DNA of 64,000 nucleotides from Didymodactylos carnosus (lineage: Eukaryota > Rotifera > Eurotatoria > Philodinida > Philodinidae): NCBI GenBank assembly GCA_905250885.1, contig CAJNOQ010000050.1:1-64000 (forward strand), given 5' to 3'. The translations under genes and the position numbers were made by a program. The notes beneath the pieces were generated by a model, which saw only the letters and a program-made list of their open reading frames with translations, had not been told where the DNA came from and searched no databases. Positions within the stretch are counted from its first letter, which is position 1. Each line of letters starts with the position of its first letter. Of the stretch, positions 36,418 through 47,800 are shown piece by piece.

Positions 36418-36715
36418 ATGTCTAATATTCAAAAGACCATCTATAATTTATTTTTTCGTCGTGCAAGTAAGTTATGAGTGAAATAAAATGAAAAGTACTG
36501 TGAAAATATCCGCATGTTGAAAAACATTTATTTCCCATTTTTATTTCATTTTAGGCGTTATAGCATTAACAATTGGTGTTGGAGTATTTGGCTATGAACG
36601 TGGTATTGAGAAAGCAACAAATTATATTTGGGAAAGAAATAATCGTGGTAAATTATGGAAGGAAGTTCAACCATCATTCGTTCCGAAGGCAGATGATGAT
36701 GCTGAAGATACATAA
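36418..36715 (+). CDS. UQCR10: Cytochrome b-c1 complex subunit 9 (QCR9/UQCR10), 2 exons
   Basis: Exons 36418-36466 and 36555-36715 give 69 aa (human is 63). This is a small single-span subunit of mitochondrial respiratory complex III, in the inner membrane. The sequence follows the family along its whole length: IYNLFFRRASVIALTIGVGV (family LYSLLFRRTSTFALTIIVGV), then FGYERGIEKATNYIWERNN and GKLWKEVQ (family FFERAFDQGAD...NEGKLWKHIK). A short acidic tail DDDAEDT extends beyond the human end. The intron is 88 bp and splits the serine codon after RRA. AATAAA at 36937-36942. Confidence 0.95.
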
Positions 36716-38847
36716 TGATGGCGACGACGAATAGCCTCAATCTGACTTAGATTAAGAGAAGAAAAAGAAAGACGAAGATTAGAAATTGACTCCTAGGATT
36801 TTTTTTTATTAATCCAACCTGTTCATTTTTTATATTTTGTTTCACCATTCGACTCCTCATAGATTATTATTATTCTACGTCCATTATAGTTAATCCTTTT
36901 AGCAGATATTGCAGCAAACAATTGTTGTTTTTGCTCAATAAAGTGTATCATTTTTCTTTCATATTTGTAAGTCACAATTCTCCTTTAATATAGTTCCATT
37001 TCTATTTGAAATCTATAACAGCTCACATTTACCGTGGAAAAAACGATCCATTATGTTTTAGATCCTCTTAATATGTCTGTGTGAGACTACTATTATTAAA
37101 AAAACTGAACGTACAGTACGTTTTTGGTCCTAGATTTGTAACTTTGGCTGTGTTCACAAACATTTAAACTTTGAACAAAGTGTATTAGCACGACAATGAT
37201 TCAAACTAACCTAGAATTTAGCACTATTGCAACGAGATTATTAATTGAAAACTTTTAGAATTTTGTGAGTTCTTTCTCGCAAAACTAGGACCCAAGAGCT
37301 ACAGAAACTAAGAAATTTTCATACTTCATACAAGACTATATTCGAACAAATCTGGTCTCGGTCCTGGTTCAGTAAAAACATTTTTTTGATCCCGGTCTTG
37401 TAAAAAGTCCCGCGAGACCGGGATCAGGACAGTCTCCCAGATTTCTAACATATAGTAGAGTTGAAATATATTGCCGTTGGTTTCAATTAGTCGGTAGTTG
37501 TGGGAAAGATATAAGTACCTCGGTATAGCGCTACAAAAGTAGATCTGATCGGATTCACAGAAATTAATATAATGACCGGCAGTTCACTCGTAGTGAGCTC
37601 TATGGTACTACTGAAATAGATACACTTTTTTTATTCCCTGTTCAATGGTATTATTTGAATAAGTTGGAATTTTTCATAATGGCTGAGAAAATTAACACAA
37701 AACTGGTACAGTAGATTTCCCATAGTTGAATATACTAATTTCTTTACAATTAAACTTATTGTCAATAGAAAATTTTGAAATTTGTCGATAAATTTGTAAG
37801 CATTAGACATCATAAAACGCTGTCACTCACGTTATCCTTTTAAATAGGCTATGCTATTTTCGAAAAGTAAATGAAGTATGATGAAACAACTTTTGACTTA
37901 TTTTATTCAGACAAGACTGAATAGATACAGTGGGTCCAATGTTTTCTGGATGAATTGACAATGCAACAGAATCCATGAGTATATTATTAGCATCATTGAT
38001 GAAATCGATTAAATTGAAACATTTTTTTATTTATTTATCACTAGAGTACGGCTGGTTTAATAAAAAAATCTAGCAACAATTTTCCTTTATATCAGAAAAT
38101 TTTCTAATTTTAACAAATTAAATATCATCCAACATTAGCAACAGTCTTGTCTCCATCATGCGCTCTCTAATCAAAAAAAAGTAAGAAACGAAAGTAAATT
38201 ACAGGGATTCAATGACAATAGCAAATAAAACATGAACAAAGACGTAAATTTCAAAAATATTTGTTCCCGAAAAAAACTAATTAACATATTTAGAGATTTA
38301 ATATATACAAGACTAAATTTATGGGTGTTCTTCCTATGTCTACAAAAAAAAAATCTATCGTGAGAAAAATTAACTAACAAGAAACAAAGTGAAAGACGTG
38401 GTTATTCTTTTATGTATTAAAAATTTAAAAAGAAAATTTATTTCTTTGGATGTTTACTTTCTAATTTTTATTTTGAAAATTACCTAGCTGACTTTTACTC
38501 ATACAATGAAAGATAGTTACAGACTTTCTATTACATCCGTCTCTAGCTTTTTTGTTTTTTTATTATTCAGACTTGCGTTAAAAAAAAAGATCAACACTGT
38601 TACTCATAAAAAATTCTTTGTTGTCAACCTACTGGCTAGAAGCAATTCAGACTTTTTTTTGAAAAAAAGCGACGACAATCGAAAAGAAAAAAATGTTTAG
38701 TATAAATTAATATCGCAGTGAACGAGAAAAAAATGACATATTAGATATGTCTCCATGAAAACGAGAAGAAAACTAACATTTTGGATGAGTGTAGAGCGAG
38801 TAGAAAACAAACAAACATACAAACAAAACTTTATAACAAAAATAAAT
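36716..38847. other. UQCR10 3' UTR, then intergenic
   Basis: Poly(A) signal at 36937-36942. A small word-type inverted repeat lies at about 37348-37442 (AAATCTGGTCTCGGTCC, with GGACTGTCTCCCAGATTT-like right end), probably a miniature element. The high end is the 3' UTR of the convergent PP1 subunit gene. No other gene seen. Confidence 0.5.
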
Positions 38848-41800
38848 TTAATAAAACCTCATTTCATTAAAATCATAATCGTGTGGAAGTGATATAGCAA
38901 TGGACGTGGTCTGTTCAGCTTCAATTATATAATTATTTCCATAGTTATTGTCATAGTGCTCTTGACCACCAGATGAATAACGTAAGATAAACTCGACACG
39001 ATCAACATCATTTGGTATATCAATGGTAAATTCATAATTATCTATGTTTCGATAGTCTTGAGAATGATATTTATGAATAGCTTCTTTTTCATACGTGTTC
39101 ATCCAACGATTAAACGTATATTTGATCGATACATATTTCAAGAAATCAATATTTGTTACCCATAATGTGCCGCATAATTGTTGTTGTGGCGCATCAGATG
39201 GAATATGATGAAAATCTAATCTACTATTATAATTTTTAAGTGCTGATTGCTGTTGTTGTTGTTGTTTAATTTGTTTTTTTCTTATTTCAGCATATTCTAA
39301 TTTAATCTGTGATCGCCATATTTCATGTAAATAGACATCTGGTGATTCAGAATTGGGCTGACGGAATAAACAAAAATAACGTCGATTGTTGAACTGTTGA
39401 TGAGCATTTGATGGTGAAAGCGTTGATGAATAAGCACGCTGATTATAATGTGATGATATTGTTAAATCAAAATCCCATGGTTTCAATCCTTGATTATGAA
39501 TATCATCAAGAGCTAAATTTCGTTTAAATAATGATAATGTTGTTGATGGTGATGGGGAATATTTACTATCAGATGTCAGAGTAGATCGAATGTACTTAAT
39601 TTGAGCAAGATCAAGACCCAAAGAATCGGCAAAACGAACCATTTTTTTCGATGACGAAGATGTTTGTGAACGCTTCAAACCACCACGTGGCAGTGTTGCT
39701 GATTGCGTATTACTAAATACATCGTCATTGATATGATTTTTATCCCTTGTTTGTTGTTGTTCTTGAGTATTGCCATTATCTTTAATTTGTAAATCAGATA
39801 ATTGTTTACTCAGTTGATGTTCGTCTTTGTCAATATTGCTGTCATGATCATTATTCGTTTCTGTATGATGGTGAGTATTCGCATGTGGTAATGCCAATTG
39901 ATTGTCGTGGTCTGATGTCCATAGAAGATTAGATGATTCGACTCCACCCTTTAAATTTGTTTCAATAGCTGCAAGATTTGCATTCGTAATGAGATCGTAG
40001 TTTCGCAATAGACGCTGACGTAACCCTAAAGTCAAAATACAAATAATTATACCATAGAAACACAATGAATTTTCCATGAACATAGGACAAACTTCTGCTC
40101 TAAGTAATATAGAAAATGAAGAAAAATGAGAAACTGCTGTATCAGTTTTTATTGATTGATACAAACAGAGAGATACATGTGTACAGTGGTGGATTTAGAA
40201 AACATTGCCGGTGCTGGCGGAATTGAAAATAAAATACAGTCCAGAAAACGTCACATGTGGGATTTTATGAGTTTCTATGGGCAAGACATTACGGAATCCA
40301 AATTTTCGATGCTGGTGGTCGCCAGTACTGCTATCCTCCTAAATCTGCCATTGCATGCGTAAAGTAAAATACTATGTGTTTATGAGAATTATTTGAGTTT
40401 TTGCTAAGTACTAGTGGTAGAGCCGTCGCAAATAGAATTCTTGCTTCTGAAATTATTCGCTTATTGCCCGTCGGAAAATTGGTTCTCGTATTCTACATAA
40501 AATAATAGAATTTGGAAATTCAATTCCCTAAACGATATTTCTGCTTTTTCAGTTTTAGGACGGGGCTGGTTAGTAGCTGTTAGTAGAATGCTAGTGAGTG
40601 ATGGTATATTTGATAATTATCGATATAACTGGTAAACTTACTTCTGGGACGATAACGTATAATTGGTTTTTCATCTTCTTCTTCCTTTATGCTGTTAACA
40701 TCACTAATCGTAATATTATTATTTTCAGTATTTTCAAGTGGACTTTGATTTTCTGACTGTTGCGTGGTTTGTGATTGATTTTCTTCAACTTTTATTTCGT
40801 CATTCTGTACTGGCGTCGATGACTCTGGTGGCAGAAGAGAAGGACTTTCTTCAGATTCTTTGTTTTGTTTCTCGGATTTTGTTTCATCTTTCCTACTAGT
40901 CTCAGCTGATACAAGCGCAGATAATAATGGTGATTCTTGACTAAATGAACTACGTAGTGATGAACGACGTCTTCTCCTTTTCAAATAACGATTTTGCAAG
41001 TCATCAGCGTTCGTGAGTAAATCCGCCGTATTATCCAATAATATATCATCATCTAATAGTTTTATTTCAGATGTTGACGATGTTGTTGTACTACTTTCAT
41101 TTGAACCAGTTGAATCTGCACGAATTAGAGCAGAATCATCGGTGTTATTTACGAGCTCATCAGGCTTGTTAGTTGCTAATTTTGAATACAATATATTTGC
41201 AAGAATATTGTCGGACGAAGGAGATCGTTCGATTGATGTTGTTTGATTATTGAAATTGTCATCCTTTATTGAATCAGAGTTGTTTTCACCATCTGGCAAA
41301 GATGTCGATGTCTTGATTGCTTTATCATTTTGATCAATTGGTTTTTCATCATCAATAATTTGTTTAATTTCACAAGAAGACTGAAGAGCGCTAAAAGAAA
41401 AATGTTACCAAATAAAAAATAATAATATAAAAAGCATAGATTTTACGCACAGATGGTCTCTTTTTACACTCCGTTATTCAATGATACTTCAGTTACTCAT
41501 AATTACTAATTTGATCTAAAGAAACACAATAGCTTTTGAAAATCTTATCTCAAATGTCTGCTTTCAATTGTTTTTCAAACTAAATGGTTTCTTTCGAAAA
41601 GACAAACCATGTAATTATGTAACCGGTACCGTAATGATATACTCTTCGCTCTTTTTTTCATGTTAATCTGAGCAATCATATATGTTACGCTCTTTTCTTT
41701 TCTTTATCTTTGGAATGGAAGACTGTTCAAAATTCATACTCTAAGAACGGTTAAAAATAAATATGCTTGAATAAATATTTTGTTGTTAATCAAGAATAAT

Positions 41801-44800
41801 GGTAGTTTTCGTATCGGCATTTGTAAATTTATACAGTGCTAATAATTGAACATGCGTAGAACTTTCAGTTTATCAATATTTCTTAATTTTTTGTTGTACA
41901 TAGTTTCTGATCATGAATCAGTACACTGTAAAAAGCAAGTGCTGCAGGGCACTTTTTTGGGCGATTAATGGGACACTGTGAAAAATGCTCCAATATGAGA
42001 CACTTTTTGAAGTCACTGTCTACTGCCCGTGGTAGGGCGCTTTTCAAAGTGTCCCATTCATCGCCCAAAAAAGTGCGCTGGAGACTTTTTTTTTTTTAAT
42101 GTAGATGCGAAAGCTCGAACAATAAATCAATTCAATAAATTCAAAACTATTGATGCTATATAAATTTACAAATGTTATTCTGTTATTTAAAGAGCTATCG
42201 TTCAAAATGGACATTATTGATTTCTTTCACTAAAAATTTATCAGTCCGAAAAAATCAACTAATACCTCTTCAATTTTCCAATTCGTACGATTGAATTCAT
42301 TACGCTGAACAATAGAAAGGTTATCCTGCCAATAATAGATTTTGAATTCTTACTTAATTGTTACGTCTTTTTAAAAAGCTCGAAATAGTCCTGTCATGTT
42401 TATGCAATAGCTAGGACTGGATTAGCCTAAAACACAATAGCCCTATGATGACCCGAGCCATTGTCCAACTAAAATCGATAAAATCACGAACTGCTAAAAG
42501 ACAAACGTTTTGTTGAACGTTGATAAGTTCTTTTGAGCTTATTTTGTCGAACTCTTAAACTAAAGCCTCAACTATCGGCAATTCTACTCCTGAACTCGTC
42601 ACGAGCCCGAATCTGTTGGGTATATCTCACGATATGAAACAGTTCATCTATATCATCAATATCTCTTGATCTTGTGGATGCGTACTCGAAGTGATAAGTC
42701 TCTAATACTCCATTATCTCTACAGTTATTATTGTACAAAACATGTGTAATTCTAAACAATAATTATTGTTCAGCAATTCATGGGTCTGGTTTTTCGAGTG
42801 TATCGTATTATCTCGTGAGATTTTGCGTATAGATATAATAGGTCATTTTTGATTGAGAACACTAGCAGAACTTCCGTTTTATCTTTCCTTTCAGTTATTA
42901 CAGATGGCCTCACATTAAACTGAACTAAACTGTACTACTGAATAGCTAGCATTTTGACTTACCTTTCATTATTATTCTGTTCTTCTTGTAGCGTGCCATG
43001 ATCTTGCGATAGAAGTGAAATCTCTTTTGCTTTATCATCCAACTCTGTTTGATTGAGATTTCTCGTGTTCATTATCGAACATTTATCTTGTTCATGATTT
43101 TCATTATCCGATAAGATAACATTACATGCCTTTGTATCAATATAATTATCTTCTGCTGAAGAAAATGATGAAGATATCGGTGAAAATGAAGAACAATGAT
43201 TATTAATCACCGAGTTGCAATTTGGAAGTGAAGAAAAAACTGGTAAATCATAGTTATTTGTATCACTGTTGATAAAAATCGGGCTCGATATTGTGGCATA
43301 ATAAAATGAATTATTATCTGCTGTTGTTGTTGGTGTTGTCGGATAATGTTTTGAATTTAAAGATTGTGAGTTCATAAGTGAATAATTTTGCATACTGCAA
43401 GATAAATTAATTGGTTCAGATGAAAAACGATTTGAATTTAATAGAAGATTGTAATTAATGTTATTAAAGTCATTTAACGATGCCAATTGATCGTCGGGAT
43501 GAATGCGATCATCAACTGATCGTGAGTATTTAAAAAAATTTTTAGGTGAATACGTTGACGTATTATGACGACGAGTTTGATTTGAACTCGTAATAGGTAT
43601 ACTCGCAGTTCTTGTTCGCATGGTGGTCGGTGATAGGGAATGATGACGATTATTCAACACACTTCCATTCATCACTTTCATTGAAAATGATTTCTGTTGT
43701 GACGGTAGTTGCTTATTATTATTGGTTGTTGATGTTGATGTTATTGTAATATTGAGAGGGCAATCAGTATCGCTTGACTTGATACCCTTCAGAAGTAGAG
43801 ATGTATTGTTTGATGAGTTCTTAGATTCTTTCTAGAATAAAAAAATTAAAAATTCTATATATTTAGTTCATATTTTAGAAGACTATAGCAGGTAATGATT
43901 ATCGGTTCTATTCTTATAATTCGTAAAATGTTTGAAATACAATGCTACAACATCTAACTTTCAGAAACAGACGGACATTTACTCAACTCAAACAACACTA
44001 GTCAACGGTCAGGTCGATCTGAAAAGCTAAATTACTTAAGCAGTTTTATCAAGGCTGAATCAGATTCATCAAAACGTATCTTCTAATTCAGAGATGAAAA
44101 TTCGGAGCAGCTTATTCAGCTGTTTCTGAAAAATACAATTTTCAAAACTTCTGCTGATAAAGATGTTCAGATCTAAATCAGTAAGAAGCAAAGAAGAAAA
44201 AACTTTTCGTGGAAAGTAATTTTTAGTTTTTTCGGAGGTGATTTCGACTCTGATTCAGCCCTGGTGCATAGTCGGTCGATTCAGCTTTTTAGATCGAGTT
44301 GATTGTGGACTACTGAATCTCGGAAAACCGACAAATAAAAATGTATTATAGCACATCATTCATTCAGCGGATAAGAAGAATGTGAAAGTTCATCTGTTTA
44401 CTTGATTATTCTCTTTCAATGTGTAGAGGAAACGAATTGCGATGTTCAACAAATAATATACCATTATTGTAACAATCGTGCTAATTTTTCTTTTCAACAA
44501 CTTCTCTTCCCTATAGGCGTGTTAGTATCAATTCCTAACATTCTTGTGAACCGATTAAACGACCTTGCAGGAAACAGTCACATTTCTATTTTCGTCAAAA
44601 AAAAGAAAATGTATCCAGTGCGCATATAATCCAGACGCTAATCCATTTCTCTTATTCAATGAAAACGAAAAAAAGGTTACGTTCGTATTAAGATATATAC
44701 AAATGAGACAAAAATAAAAGATCAAATGTATGTATACCTGCGACTTAACTGGCTGCAAGCCAAGATATTTATTATTAGTATATCTCACCCTGAAATCTTG

Positions 44801-47800
44801 CGATGTCTCTACAAGCTTTAAAAAACATAATTATTTTTACATTTTGTTGTTTTTCTTTATTGCATAAAGTATAATATAATATGATTTTCTAACTCGATCC
44901 TTCTGTGGCTTCAAACAGCTGTTTCTTTTAACTATTTCAACTATTTAGGTAAAAATCATATCCCTTCCGACAATATTGTTTGCAAAGTTTCACAATTCTT
45001 AGCACTCGTGTTTTTATAACATGCTAATATCTCTCATTTATACAACGAAGAGAGTCACAGCTCCAAAAATCGATTGATCTTTCTTTTTATTGTACTTTCA
45101 AAAGACTGCGTACTGCGCTTACTATTTTTGTGTAGTCTTGATGTTTGCTTGCCATTTGCTCTTTATGTCTTCTGGTATTTTGTTTTCAAAGAAATTTGCA
45201 ATCACAGCGACGACGAACATAAGTATCGTATAGAAACCATGTATGCACGAGTTTTTCTTACACAATGAATACTGTACTCTACTCCAAAATGAATGTCTTG
45301 TGAACACAACGACGCATGTCCATCCTAGTGGACTGAGGCATGCTAACGAGATGGCCGAAAACTGGCGGAGTTCAATTGTATACGGTATAAATGATGATCC
45401 TAATCGGTCAAGAGTTCATCCTTAACATGATAAACAAAAACGCTTTCTCTCTCTATATATATTCTTATTAAGAAGCCGTTTGTTTTTATCAATCGTCAAG
45501 TCATTACTAGACACACACACATATATATATATATACATATAGGAATATAATATACTATTATTATTATCGCCATCATGTGAATGCATGTTAAATGCGTGAT
45601 ATTCTGTTATTTCCATTGATATTCAGTTAGTCGTTTGGGAGAATTTTTTTTCTTCTATTTATCGTAAAACGTTTGTTCTACACACGGACCTTAGCAGGCG
45701 GCAAGGTCATGCTTATATTACATAGAAAAAAGTGACTTTTCTTCTTATTATATAATTCACTTCAAAAGATATCTCTCTGATACTGATGACTACGATAAAT
45801 TTCTATTATCAAATTAGTTTAAACTACTCTCTGATCCTAATGATGTTATTACTGTCGTGGAACATTCGGTCGAAAGAATTAAAACAAAACTGCAATCATC
45901 TAACCAATTTCTCACATCACACACTTAGTTACTATCTTCTCGAGACCTTATTGTACAGAATTACAAATCACAAGAAGGAGGAAGGAAACCGTTGATTGTA
46001 ATGATAAAATGGTGTTACGACCAGTGGTTTGTCGCTCGCGGTTGGCAACCCTGTTATTGCCATTTATTATAAACAAATTGGGTTAGTCTTATTTTTTCAA
46101 TCTCTGAATTTATTGCTCTTTGTCAAACTTCAAGACAAAGTGCTGTTCTTAGATACTGAAATTCATATTCACGATAGAAATTCTATTGTGTTGGAAAGAA
46201 ACAGAGAGGATGAGTGACTTCTTTAAATATCCATACTATGAAAAGACCTTAAAACGATTACTATATGATCCAAAACGGTCATAGCTATTCAATTTTTGAG
46301 AGTATCTAGTTTTACAACGTGGACTTCTGAATAACAAATTTTTTTCTCTATTGACAACAGTAAATATCTTTCAAGATCTAAAGCAAAAAAACACATAATA
46401 AAGCAATAAACACTTGTAGTTACCGAACAACATTTAATCTTGCCGTGCGTTTGTTTTTCTAGACATAGATAGACGTTACAACAGATGGAAGATAAAAAGT
46501 CGACATTTATTGTTATTATTCTACTGTTTGTATTTTACATCCAGGCAGATACACAGGTACGCTTTTATACAGTATATTGCCCTATTCGCTTTTCTTTTTT
46601 CACGCCTTTCTTCTTGATCTAGATTAAAAATCGAAAGACAAAAGGAATATCTGGTTCTACAACACGCTCAACGAATGATCTTAAGAATGTAATACTATTC
46701 TTAGTTTTTAAAGCATTTTTCTTTTCTGTTTACAGCTAGTGATATGCAGCTGATAGTATGATGAATGCGGTTGGTAGTACTGCATATTGATCGTATGAAA
46801 AAATATATAGATAACTAAAAGACTCAATAGAAAGAGACAAAAAAAAGGAGATATATTTCATTTTTTAATACAGCTGTGATAAAGAATGCTTTTTTTTCCT
46901 TCATTTCTTTCTACGCGTTGACTCTAGATCGATTCACGTGTCTTGAAGAAAAATATTCTTTTTGTTTCATTTCATATACACCTGTGCTCCTAAACATACC
47001 CATAAAAGCTATTTTTTAAATAACGTTTGACTCACGAAGCTAGAGTTGTGAAAATCGCAACTCTCTAGCTATTGTCAGTCAAATGTTATTTAAAAAGTGG
47101 CTTTTACGGTAATAAACAGCATAGAAATCCAATAATAAATACCTAAAAATGGGTTAAAACAACTGTTAATTAGTAACTTCTTGGAAAAGCAAATACAGAG
47201 TTTTGTAGTGCTTGAAAATCTCTGTCAAATGATATATTCCTTCACGATCTCCAAGAAATTGGTAACTGATAAATAAAAGTGTAAGACATCAGAGTGACGC
47301 TAATTAGCATTAATTAGCGTCACTTATTATTATAATCTTAAAGAAATAATTTTAAATATTTTTTATAAACTAAGTTACTTACCCATAAGGTTTTTTTGGT
47401 TGATCGGCTAATTGATCCGTCACAGCTCATGGCAATTGGAAAGAAAACTGCAATTTCGTGATGCACAATCGCGAATGTGCACCATGAAAGCGCGGTTTTG
47501 ATTGCAGTTCCCATGAGCTGTGACGGATCAATTAGCCGATCAACCAAAAAAAAAACATGATGGGTATAGCCATAGATCATTGGCTCTCAAAGTACGCAAG
47601 AATGATGTTTCTACGATTATTTTTGATCGAACTGCAAGCTTTCCAAAAGGAGGATTAGCAATTCAAATTTTAATTAGAATTTCAACTTAATTAATTAATA
47701 ACGCTGTCAATACTTGACCAAATTTTATTTTATTCCATAGGCATATCATTGAAGATGCGCTCTACAAACTGGCCAAGTTTGAGGGTATGTTTAGGGGAGA

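Noticed and set aside
45243-45425. Open plus-strand frame in a GC-richer patch
   Set aside because: No recognised family, splice sites or start context. Kept only as a remark in the intron entry.
46022-46053. CAGTGGTTTG...CAACCCTG, resembling two abutted hAT ends
   Set aside because: Only 32 bp long and the flanking 8-mers do not match. Probably chance.
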